Origin: JBFJKD01 sp041600415
GTDB lineage: Bacteria; Pseudomonadota; Gammaproteobacteria; Pseudomonadales; Porticoccaceae
DNA length: 64,000 nt
Reading direction: 5' to 3'
Assembly (NCBI GenBank): GCA_041600415.1
Contig: JBFIKF010000001.1
Location: 186,001-250,000 of the forward strand
Shown: one piece after another, positions 26,039 through 33,413 of the stretch
Layout of the letters: each line of letters begins with the position of its first letter
Numbering within the stretch: the first letter of the stretch is position 1
Translations under genes and position numbers: made by a program
The notes under the pieces: generated by a model
What the model saw: only the letters and a program-made list of their open reading frames with translations
Databases searched by the model: none
Told to the model about the DNA's origin: nothing

Positions 26039-27310
26039 TTACACAGATGCAAATCGGCACACAAACTGGCTGCCCTTACCGGGCGTACTGTGAATATCCA
26101 GGCTCGCTGAGTGGCGCAGCAGGACATGTTTAACAATGGCCAGACCGAGACCGGTACCCCCCGACTGGGTGGCGCGACTACTGTCGGCACGATAAAACCG
26201 TTCGGTGAGGCGGGGCAAATGTTTGGCGTCGATGCCGATGCCATTGTCGCGCACCACCAACTGCACGCCCGCCTGATCGCGACTGCCCTCAATGGTAATC
26301 CGACAACCCTGCGGATTATGTTTCACCGCGTTATAAACCAGATTGGCAAACGCGCTGTGCAGCTCCTCGGCGTTGCCGCGCACTCGCAGGTCCGGCGGAC
26401 AGGACAGTTCTATGTCGTGTCGACCGTTGCTGAGCGCCTGTGCGTTGGCAATAATCGGTTGCAACAGGTTGGTCAGGGAGAGGGGCGTGGGTGTTGGCAT
26501 GGTGGACGCCGACTCGAGTCGCGACAGTAGTAACAGATCTTCCGCCAGCAGGGTCATGCGATTGTTTTGCTCCGCCATCTGCGCCAATGGTGTTTGCCAG
26601 CGGGCGGGAATATCTGGGTCGCCGCGCAGGGTTTCGATATAACCGGTCAGCACCGTTAACGGTGTGCGCAGCTCGTGGGATATATTGGCGACAAAATCCT
26701 TGCGCATCTGTTCCAGGTTGCGCAGGCGAGTGATGTCCTGTACCACCAGCGCCAGCTCGTTATCGCCAAAAATATTTGCGGATAGAAGGAGTATGCGCTG
26801 ATTGTCGTTGGGGGCGGGGATTGTCAGCGGAGCATCGAACGCGCCGAATTGAATAAAAGCGACAAATTTTGGGGTGCGGATCAAATTGATAATCGGCAGG
26901 TTGCGATCCTCCGGGCGCAGCCCGAGCAATCGGGTGGCAGCCGGGTTCCACCAGTCGAGACAGCGCTCGGCGTTGAGAATGATCAGACCCTCGTCCAGTG
27001 CGGTGGTGAGTTGGCGAATCCGTTGGGCGAGAGCGCGGAAACTGTGCTGGTGGCGTTCATTGCGTTGTTGCAGGCGATACAGTTGATCGGAAATATCGCC
27101 CCATACGCCGGTCGCTTCGGGGGGCAACCCATGTGCGCCGTTGTCCAACCAGAGATAGAGACGATGAATTCGGCTCAGGGTCCACAGCATGTACAGGCCG
27201 CCGCCGACAATCAGCGTGGCGAGCAGGTAACCGTTTAACCACCCGGCCAGCGCCAGAAATACCGCTAGCGCGGCGATGCGCTGGAGTTCGGTGCGTAACC
27301 CCTGATGCAA
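26039..27310 (-). CDS. phoR: Phosphate regulon sensor histidine kinase PhoR
   Basis: PhoR autophosphorylates under phosphate limitation and phosphorylates PhoB. The 423-residue protein has two N-terminal membrane segments with almost no periplasmic loop (about residues 11-45) and a PAS domain (about 95-205). The H-box is FVANISHELRTPLT (about residue 215), and the N and G boxes are NLVYNAVKH, DNGIGI and GGTGLGL. The near-absent sensor loop is the PhoR type, which senses through PstSCAB-PhoU. The start is a TTG at 27310, with GAGGG 6 bases before it inside the end of phoB; an ATG start is not available. Confidence 0.94.
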   Translation of the reverse strand: MHQGLRTELQRIAALAVFLALAGWLNGYLLATLIVGGGLYMLWTLSRIHRLYLWLDNGAHGLPPEATGVWGDISDQLYRLQQRNERHQHSFRALAQRIRQLTTALDEGLIILNAERCLDWWNPAATRLLGLRPEDRNLPIINLIRTPKFVAFIQFGAFDAPLTIPAPNDNQRILLLSANIFGDNELALVVQDITRLRNLEQMRKDFVANISHELRTPLTVLTGYIETLRGDPDIPARWQTPLAQMAEQNNRMTLLAEDLLLLSRLESASTMPTPTPLSLTNLLQPIIANAQALSNGRHDIELSCPPDLRVRGNAEELHSAFANLVYNAVKHNPQGCRITIEGSRDQAGVQLVVRDNGIGIDAKHLPRLTERFYRADSSRATQSGGTGLGLAIVKHVLLRHSASLDIHSTPGKGSQFVCRFASV

Positions 27311-27312
27311 TG

Positions 27313-28014
27313 TTAACCCTCGACCAGTTGCTCGGAAAAGCGGTAACCCGCGCCGCGGACAGTTTGAACAAGTTGGTCGTGGCCAGCAATCGCCAGCGCT
27401 TTGCGCAGGCGCCGGATATGTACGTCCACGGTACGCTCGTCCATATACACATTGCCGCCCCAGACGTGGTCGAGAATCTGGGTGCGGGAGTAGACCCGGT
27501 TCTGGTGGTTGAGAAAAAACCCCAGCAGCCGAAACTCGGTGGGCCCCATGGCAACGGCCTGTTGATCAATAGTCACGCGATGGGCGAGCGGATCGTAGCA
27601 GAGGCCGCGGATCTGCACAGGTTTTTCTGCGTTACTGGTCTCGCGGCGACGTAGCACCGAGCGCAAGCGGGCGATCAGCTCGCGGGGGGAAAAGGGTTTG
27701 GTGACATAGTCATCGGCGCCTGCTTCCAGACCCTGAACAAGATTATCTTCCTGCGCTTTGGCAGTCAGCATGATCACCGGGGTGTTGGCGGTCAACTCGT
27801 CGCGCCGCAGGCGCCGCAATAGTTCCAGGCCGCTGGTGTGAGGCATCATCCAGTCGAGTAACACGAGGTCGGGTTTATAGTCGATGATCAGGCCGTGGCC
27901 ATCGCGGGCGTTCTCGGCCTGTAACGCGCTAAAGCCCGCCGTTTCCAGGGCCACCTTGACCATATCTCGAATCGCCGGCTCGTCGTCGATGATCAGAATC
28001 GTTGCTTCAGCCAT
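27313..28014 (-). CDS. phoB: Phosphate regulon response regulator PhoB
   Basis: PhoB is the OmpR-type regulator that binds Pho boxes when phosphorylated. The 233-residue protein has a receiver domain with acidic pair Asp-Asp-Glu at residues 9-11, the phospho-acceptor Asp in LVLLDWMMP (about 53), and Thr/Lys in MLTAKA and YVTKPFSP. A winged-helix domain ends RTVDVHIRRLRKAL...VRGAGYRF. The ATG at 28014 sits 7 bases from GGAG; a GTG one codon earlier is too close. A Pho box directly upstream implies autoregulation. phoR follows after 2 bases. Confidence 0.95.
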   Translation of the reverse strand: MAEATILIIDDEPAIRDMVKVALETAGFSALQAENARDGHGLIIDYKPDLVLLDWMMPHTSGLELLRRLRRDELTANTPVIMLTAKAQEDNLVQGLEAGADDYVTKPFSPRELIARLRSVLRRRETSNAEKPVQIRGLCYDPLAHRVTIDQQAVAMGPTEFRLLGFFLNHQNRVYSRTQILDHVWGGNVYMDERTVDVHIRRLRKALAIAGHDQLVQTVRGAGYRFSEQLVEG

Positions 28015-28042
28015 CACAGCGCTCCAGAAGGAAATGTGGCCA

Positions 28043-28075
28043 TTAAATGACAGCGGTATGACCGCGGTATGACAA
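28043..28075 (-). promoter_or_regulatory. Pho box upstream of phoB
   Basis: Reading leftward from 28075, three 11-bp units lie in register: TTGTCATACCG, CGGTCATACCG and CTGTCATTTAA. Each contains the GTCAT core of PhoB sites. The box ends 28 bases before the phoB ATG, so it would occupy the -35 region of a promoter with a short leader. Confidence 0.85.
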
Positions 28076-28098
28076 ATCGGAGATCGCCACGCGCGCGC

Positions 28099-28968
28099 TC
28101 AATCCGGCCCGTGATAATCGAGCAAAATGGCTGCAAAAATAACCATTCCCACAATATTGTTGTGCAAAAATGCGCGAAAACAGGCCTCCGGCTCCCGGTG
28201 GCGAGCAATGGCAAGCTGGTATAAAAAAAGCCCGGCCGCGATCATCAGGCCGGCAAAATACCAGGCGCCGCGAGCGAAATTCAGGCCGCTTATCGCCAGT
28301 GCCAGCAGGGTCAGGCCCTGCAGCAGGGCAATGATGACCAGATCCTGTTCGGCAAACAAAATAGCGGTGGATTTAACCCCAATTTTGAGATCGTCGCTGC
28401 GATCAACCATGGCGTAAAAGGTGTCAAAAGCGATTGTCCATAAAACCACTCCCGCGTACAGGGGCCAAACTTCGCGGGGCACGCTGCCGGTTTGCGCGGC
28501 GAAGGCCATGGGTATGCCCCACGCCCAGGCCGCACCCAGCACCAGTTGTGGCAGGTGAGTGTGACGCTTGGCGAAGGGATAGATGGCGGCAATGACCACA
28601 GCGCCGAAAGAGAGCATGATTGTGAGCCAGTTGGTTAATAACACCAGTGCGAATGCCGCCAGGCAGAGTATGGCGAACAGGGTGAGTGCTTCCCCGGGGC
28701 GAATTCGCCCATTCGCCAGAGGGCGCTCGCGCGTGCGCGCCACATGCAAATCGATGTTGCGATCCGCGTAGTCGTTAATTACACAGCCCGCAGCACGCAT
28801 CAGGCTCACCCCAAGGATGAAAATCACGAGAATGGGAATATCCGGTAAGCCACCGGCGGCAAACCACAGCGCCCACAACGTCGGCCACAGTAACAGCAGG
28901 GTTCCGATAGGTCGGTCTACCCGCATCAGGTGTAAAAAGTCTGCCGTTCTGCGCGAAACGGAAAGCAT
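28099..28968 (-). CDS. ubiA: 4-hydroxybenzoate octaprenyltransferase
   Basis: UbiA prenylates 4-hydroxybenzoate at the inner membrane, the second step of ubiquinone synthesis. The 289-residue protein has eight or nine membrane segments and two Asp-rich motifs: NDYADRNIDLHVARTRERPLA (N/DDxxD, about residues 66-86) and DRSDDLKIGVKST (about 189-201). It follows ubiC by 9 bases in a ubiC-ubiA operon, and phoB lies downstream, an order shared with Pseudomonas. Confidence 0.96.
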   Translation of the reverse strand: MLSVSRRTADFLHLMRVDRPIGTLLLLWPTLWALWFAAGGLPDIPILVIFILGVSLMRAAGCVINDYADRNIDLHVARTRERPLANGRIRPGEALTLFAILCLAAFALVLLTNWLTIMLSFGAVVIAAIYPFAKRHTHLPQLVLGAAWAWGIPMAFAAQTGSVPREVWPLYAGVVLWTIAFDTFYAMVDRSDDLKIGVKSTAILFAEQDLVIIALLQGLTLLALAISGLNFARGAWYFAGLMIAAGLFLYQLAIARHREPEACFRAFLHNNIVGMVIFAAILLDYHGPD

Positions 28969-28977
28969 GCCAGGCGC

Positions 28978-29601
28978 TCAGATTTGTTTGAGGAGGCTAT
29001 TGTAGGGGGTAAAGGTCGGCAAGAAAAATTCGCTGATCAACAGTGGTTTGTGGCCCATATAAAATACTGAACGCCGCCCCCACAGCACACCGCGCAATTT
29101 CCTGAATTCTTTGGGCAGGATCGCACTGCCGGGGGACTGGCAGGTTATTTCTAGCTCGCCCCGCCGCAATCCCGGGTTGCGAAACAGGTAGTCGCCGAGG
29201 GGTCGGTCGTCAAACTTACGCAGCCGCCGTAGTTTCCCGGTAAGGCTGGACAGGGGCAGCACGCTGCGGGCAAAGACCCAGGGTTGGTCGCCGCCGTAGA
29301 GAATCACTTCGCGAATTAACGCCAGATGGCCGCAGGGCCTGTTCAGCCGACGCATTTCCGAAAGCTTCGGTCGCGCAATGCGCTGCTGTAGGACGTGCAC
29401 GCGAAACTGTCCGTTGCTGGCGGCGATTAATCGTTGGGTTAATGAGCCCCGGTCCAGCAGCCAGGGGCGCAGTCTGGCGGGTAGCGTCGCGGGACCCTGG
29501 GCGCGGACGTTGCGCCAGACGGGCTGGCGCGGTAAGGGCTGGTCCAAAATGGGGGGCATTGGCGCAAATTCTATTTCGATGTCAACTTGTGGGCGCGCCA
29601 T
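28978..29601 (-). CDS. ubiC: Chorismate--pyruvate lyase
   Basis: UbiC converts chorismate to 4-hydroxybenzoate and pyruvate, the first committed ubiquinone step. In the 207-residue reading, the LLDRGSLTQRLIAA segment (about residues 48-61), the REVILYGGDQPWVFARSVLP block and the C-terminal GRRSVFYMGHKPLLISEFFLP are typical of the family. The ATG at 29601 gives a length nearer the family norm (165-190) than an in-frame start 19 codons upstream, but its ribosome-binding site is weak, so the N-terminus is uncertain. Confidence 0.93.
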   Translation of the reverse strand: MARPQVDIEIEFAPMPPILDQPLPRQPVWRNVRAQGPATLPARLRPWLLDRGSLTQRLIAASNGQFRVHVLQQRIARPKLSEMRRLNRPCGHLALIREVILYGGDQPWVFARSVLPLSSLTGKLRRLRKFDDRPLGDYLFRNPGLRRGELEITCQSPGSAILPKEFRKLRGVLWGRRSVFYMGHKPLLISEFFLPTFTPYNSLLKQI

Positions 29602-29654
29602 TATAGTCGCACCGGTGATGGCAACATTAATTGAATCGTGCGCGGCGCTGTGCT

Positions 29655-30710
29655 TCACCAGGAGTAGGACAGGCTCAAGGAGCCGTATTGGTGATGATGG
29701 GGCTGTTTCTGAAATTCCCGTGTACGTACCACGTAGGCGTAGGACACTTTCCAGTGTCCGGTAAGAAAGCTGACGCCTGTCGAGATATCTGCGACCACCG
29801 GCTCCTTATCTACGCTGTGGCTATCGCGAAAGGTATTGCCGTCGAGGAAGATGTCGCGCACCACCAGCCGCGTGTCCAGCGCCACAAACCCGTGCAAACC
29901 GAAGATCGGAAAATTACCTCGGCGTCGACGGGGGTCACCGCGCCCGGGCGCACTGTTGTCGCCACCAGGGCGTACGGCGGAGGTCCCGAAATCGTCGGGC
30001 AGGTAGCCGATGCGGTACTCCCCGCCAAAGTTAACATAGGTGGCGACGTTGCCCAGACTGACGCCACCGTGGGCGATAAAATCCTGCTCCACCGTGCTCA
30101 GTTTCCCGCTTGCGAATAGCCCCTGGGGGAGCAACAGATCCTTAAAAAGACGCCGTTTGTGCTCGTAGACCAGTTGCAATGCGGGTTCATTTTTCAGTTG
30201 GTTGTCCCAGCCCTGGAATTTATCAAAGGCGCGTATTTTGTGGATTAAATCCTGGGTCTGCTCGCCCTGCGCCTCCGGGCCGACCATGCCGAGATTAACC
30301 TCGACGGTGTCCAGCTGGCTGTCGCTGCGAGTGTGGTAGGCAAAACCCATGTAAAGATAGCCGGCATAGGGGCGCTCGTCCTCCAGCAGTTCTTCAGCGT
30401 CGATACTGGACGGGGTGTACATCAGTTGCCCCACACTAATGACCAAATTGCGAGCCAGGCCCTTGTTGCTGTCGTGAAAAAAATCCAGTTTATCGTTAAC
30501 CTCCCGGACCCAATTAGGCAGGCGTGGGTCGGTCTCGTAGGAGCTGATGTCGGGGGATACCCAGGATAGTCGAATGCCATTGGTGTAGTTCTGATCGGTC
30601 TCGCTAAACAGATCGTTCTCGAAATAAGCGTTCACTGTCCAGGGCTCGTCTCCCGCGTTGGCGACGCAGCCTGCAAGTAGAAGTATTGGCAGCAATGATA
30701 ACCGGTTCAT
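29655..30710 (-). CDS. LpxR-like lipid A 3'-O-deacylase (DUF2219)
   Basis: LpxR-family proteins are 12-stranded outer-membrane barrels that remove the 3' acyl chains of lipid A. The 351-residue protein has an export signal and the family hallmark AYFENDLFSETDQNYTNGIRLSW (residues 28-50, with the Asn32-Asp33 pair). It also has DERPYAGYLYMGFAYH and a C-terminal beta signal ending in Trp (YGSLSLSYSW), as expected for BAM-inserted barrels. The signal contains LLAGC, a good lipobox, though cleavage after ANA is also possible; a lipidated LpxR would be unusual. Its stop lies 53 bases before ubiC on the same strand. Confidence 0.85.
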   Translation of the reverse strand: MNRLSLLPILLLAGCVANAGDEPWTVNAYFENDLFSETDQNYTNGIRLSWVSPDISSYETDPRLPNWVREVNDKLDFFHDSNKGLARNLVISVGQLMYTPSSIDAEELLEDERPYAGYLYMGFAYHTRSDSQLDTVEVNLGMVGPEAQGEQTQDLIHKIRAFDKFQGWDNQLKNEPALQLVYEHKRRLFKDLLLPQGLFASGKLSTVEQDFIAHGGVSLGNVATYVNFGGEYRIGYLPDDFGTSAVRPGGDNSAPGRGDPRRRRGNFPIFGLHGFVALDTRLVVRDIFLDGNTFRDSHSVDKEPVVADISTGVSFLTGHWKVSYAYVVRTREFQKQPHHHQYGSLSLSYSW

Positions 30711-30868
30711 GGTGTATCCAGGGCAAAAGCGTTAACTTGTAATGCGGCTTTTGCGGTAAGGGAAAGGGGCCGCGCAGGTGCGTTGCATTGCAACAAAAAA
30801 ATCAACACTATGCTAGTGCCGCGTGAACCAACGGCTGTAATTGACAATAATACTTAAGGAGACCGTGA

Positions 30869-31183
30869 ATGATCATTAGCAACCTGGAAACATTGCCTGG
30901 TAAAACCATTGTGCGCCATCTGGGTATGGTGCAGGGTAATACGGTGCGCGCTAAACATGTCGGCAAGGATTTGATGGCGGGTATTAAAAATGTGTTTGGC
31001 GGCGAGTTGCATGGATACACTGAATTATTGACCGAATCCCGCGAGGAGGCTACCGACCGCATGGTGGAGCAAGCCGAGTCCATGGGCGCAAACGCAGTTC
31101 TCAACGTGCGTTTTTCGACCTCGTCGGTGGCGGCGGGAGCTGCCGAATTGTTTGTGTACGGCACTGCTGTAGTGGTCGAGTAA
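30869..31183 (+). CDS. YbjQ/DUF74 family protein (first copy)
   Basis: The 104-residue protein is a full YbjQ domain: LETLPGKTIVRHLGMVQGNTVRAKHVGKD, GELHGYTELLTESREEATDRMVEQAESMGANAVLNVRFSTS, and a C-terminal beta strand ELFVYGTAVVVE. The family is often called heavy-metal-binding, but it is a pentameric fold with no proven role, and I see no Cys or metal cluster here. AAGGAG precedes the ATG by 7 bases. It is first in a tight operon with a membrane-anchored YbjQ paralogue and an M48 peptidase. Confidence 0.9.
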   Translation: MIISNLETLPGKTIVRHLGMVQGNTVRAKHVGKDLMAGIKNVFGGELHGYTELLTESREEATDRMVEQAESMGANAVLNVRFSTSSVAAGAAELFVYGTAVVVE

Positions 31184-31189
31184 GCCAGC

Positions 31190-31642
31190 ATGGAGCTGTT
31201 TATTTTTGTGGTGCTGTTGACCCTCGGTTACGCCGTGGGCCGCTGGCAGGAAGCGCGGCATTTTGTGTCGATTCAGCGACGGGAAAAAGAGTTAGCTGGA
31301 GTGTTGGCATTTAGTACGCGGCATCCACCGGCCGATCTTCCAACCCTTGAAACCCACCTGGTGTGTGGTAATGCGGTGATATCAGTGGATTATTTTAAAC
31401 AATTCTCTGCAGCGCTAAGGGGGTTGCTGGGTGGGCGTATCAACGCCTATGAGTCGTTGCTCGAACGCGCTCGTCGCGAAGCGCTATTGCGCATGAAAAG
31501 TGATGCTGCCGCGCGCGGTGCAAGTGCGGTGTTCAACGTGAAACTGGAGACGGCCTCGATTACCAAAGGTGCGCGCAATCAGATCGGCTGTGTCGAGGTG
31601 CTGGCCTATGGCACGGCGCTAATAGCAACAAAAGCTGGCTGA
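31190..31642 (+). CDS. Membrane-anchored YbjQ-like paralogue
   Basis: The 150-residue protein has one N-terminal membrane segment (residues 1-17, FIFVVLLTLGYAVG) and a linker. A diverged YbjQ domain follows (about residues 52-148) that aligns with the preceding gene along its length: LGGRINAYESLLERARREALLRMKSDAAARGASAVFNVKLETAS and VEVLAYGTALI. It begins 6 bases after the first copy's stop and its TGA overlaps the peptidase ATG (TGATG). Anchoring a YbjQ fold to the membrane is the distinctive feature. Function unknown. Confidence 0.82.
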   Translation: MELFIFVVLLTLGYAVGRWQEARHFVSIQRREKELAGVLAFSTRHPPADLPTLETHLVCGNAVISVDYFKQFSAALRGLLGGRINAYESLLERARREALLRMKSDAAARGASAVFNVKLETASITKGARNQIGCVEVLAYGTALIATKAG

Positions 31643-32475
31643 TGGAATATCAAAATCGCGATTTACCGGAGGGCATCAATGTTAGTGCGGCACATCCGCT
31701 GGTGGATTTTTTGTGGATGCTGGCTATGGTTGCCGCCGTCGTTGCCGTATTGGTGGTTGCTTTGTCTTTGTTGGCGCAAAAGCTACTGCCCCTGGTGCCG
31801 TTTTCTGTAGAGCAAACCATTGCTGAGCGTGTTGCAACCCCACTGTGGGAGAGTCAGGCGGTTGCGGCAAACCACGCGCAAATCGAAACCTATTTACAGA
31901 CCCTTGCCGATCGATTGGTTAGCGCCCAACCGCTGCCAGAGGGCATCAGTATTGAGGTGCATTACGCCGATAATGACAGGGTTAATGCATTTGCCACTCT
32001 GGGTGGCCATATTGTGATCTGTCGGGGATTGCTGGAAAAACTTCCGAATGAAAATGCGCTGGCCATGGTGATGGGACACGAAATTGGCCATGTGCGTTTT
32101 CGCCATCCACTACTGGCCACTGGCCGAGGATTGGTGGTGAGTCTCGCCCTGGCAACATTGGCTGGCGCATCCGACGCTACCCTGACCAATATTGCCCTCA
32201 ATCTGGGTGGTGACATAGCGCTGCGCAAATACGGGCGCCACCAGGAGCGCGCCGCGGACGTCGTCGCACTACAGGGCGTCGTAACCCTGTACGGCCATAT
32301 CGGTGGCAGCACCAGTTTGTTTCGAGTGCTACAAGTTCAACAAAGTGGAATGGAGTTGCCTGAGTTTTTAAGCACTCACCCTGTTACCGCTGAGCGCATC
32401 ACCGCTGTGGAGCAAATGGCCTATAGCCAGGGCTGGCCACAACATGGCGAGAATACGCCCTTGCCAATATTTTAG
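31642..32475 (+). CDS. Membrane-bound M48 family metallopeptidase
   Basis: The 277-residue protein has an N-terminal membrane segment (about residues 22-46) and an M48 zinc-protease domain with HEIGHVRFRH near residue 146 and third ligand Glu in QERAADVVAL near 196. Unlike HtpX it has one main N-terminal anchor, and unlike BepA it has no TPR. Unlike typical OMA1/LoiP proteins it carries no lipobox. Its start overlaps the stop of the membrane YbjQ paralogue, so the two are translationally coupled and plausibly form a membrane complex. Substrate unknown. Confidence 0.88.
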   Translation: MEYQNRDLPEGINVSAAHPLVDFLWMLAMVAAVVAVLVVALSLLAQKLLPLVPFSVEQTIAERVATPLWESQAVAANHAQIETYLQTLADRLVSAQPLPEGISIEVHYADNDRVNAFATLGGHIVICRGLLEKLPNENALAMVMGHEIGHVRFRHPLLATGRGLVVSLALATLAGASDATLTNIALNLGGDIALRKYGRHQERAADVVALQGVVTLYGHIGGSTSLFRVLQVQQSGMELPEFLSTHPVTAERITAVEQMAYSQGWPQHGENTPLPIF

Positions 32476-32586
32476 AGTGAACGCTAACGAAAACGCGGCT
32501 GGCGTGGCGCCTGTTACAAATATTGGCATATACTCAAACACATCTGGTATCACTTATACCCACATTATTCTGAGCGGGAGAAGAGC

Positions 32587-33393
32587 ATGGCCAAATCGGT
32601 GTCCTCAACGTATCAAACACTGGCCATCGAACATAAAGATGGCGTCGACTGGGTAACCTTGAATCGCCCGCAGCAATTTAACGCCATCGATAAAATAATG
32701 ACGGCGGAACTACTCAGGTATTTTAGTGATTTGTACTTCGATCACGCGGTGCGCGTAGTGGTGCTGCGTGGCGCTGGCAAGCATTTTTGCGTGGGTCTGG
32801 ATCTAAACGATGCCGATCACATTTCCGCGAGTGCACCCACGGCACTACGCGGGCAACGCGCCATCGCAGAAATTATTATGCGCATGCGTCGCTGTCCGCA
32901 GCCGATTGTGACACTGATGCATGGCGCCGCCACCGGCGGTGGTCTGGCGCTGGCACTGGCGTCCGACGTACGCTACGCCGCTCAGGGAGCAAAAATGAAT
33001 GTCGCCATGGCCAAGATCGGACTAACCGGCTGCGATATCGGTATCAGCTATTTTCTGCCCCGCGCAGTGGGCGCGTCCAACGCGGCGGAAATGATGATGG
33101 GCGGGCGTTTTGTCGATGCGGACAAGGCCCTGCGTATCGGTCTGGTGTGCGAGGTGGTGCCCCGCCAGCAACTCGACGAAACCGGCAAGCAATTAACCGA
33201 CGAAATGCTGGCCATGTCCCCGATGGGTTTACGTTTAACCAAAGAAGGGTTGAACATGTCACAGGACGCGGGTAGCCTGGAGGCGGTAATTGCCATGGAG
33301 GATCGCGGTCAGGTGCTGTGTATCGGCCCCTATTTTGATGAGGGGGTCGGCGCCTTTCTGGAAAAACGATCCGCCAATTACTCCGATAAATAA
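32587..33393 (+). CDS. Crotonase-family protein (enoyl-CoA hydratase/isomerase-like)
   Basis: The 268-residue protein has the crotonase fold with oxyanion-hole motifs KHFCVGLDL (residues 65-73) and HGAATGGGLAL (112-122). The two glutamates of classical enoyl-CoA hydratases are missing: the first position is Ala121 and no Glu occurs at the second. An Asp at 150 in GCDIGISYFLPRAVG lies where dienoyl-CoA isomerases have a catalytic Asp. Isomerase or another crotonase reaction is therefore more likely than hydration. GGGAGAAGAGC precedes the ATG. It ends 20 bases before the MFS-acyltransferase gene. Confidence 0.85.
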   Translation: MAKSVSSTYQTLAIEHKDGVDWVTLNRPQQFNAIDKIMTAELLRYFSDLYFDHAVRVVVLRGAGKHFCVGLDLNDADHISASAPTALRGQRAIAEIIMRMRRCPQPIVTLMHGAATGGGLALALASDVRYAAQGAKMNVAMAKIGLTGCDIGISYFLPRAVGASNAAEMMMGGRFVDADKALRIGLVCEVVPRQQLDETGKQLTDEMLAMSPMGLRLTKEGLNMSQDAGSLEAVIAMEDRGQVLCIGPYFDEGVGAFLEKRSANYSDK

Positions 33394-33413
33394 CCACTCC
33401 GGGCACACTCCGC

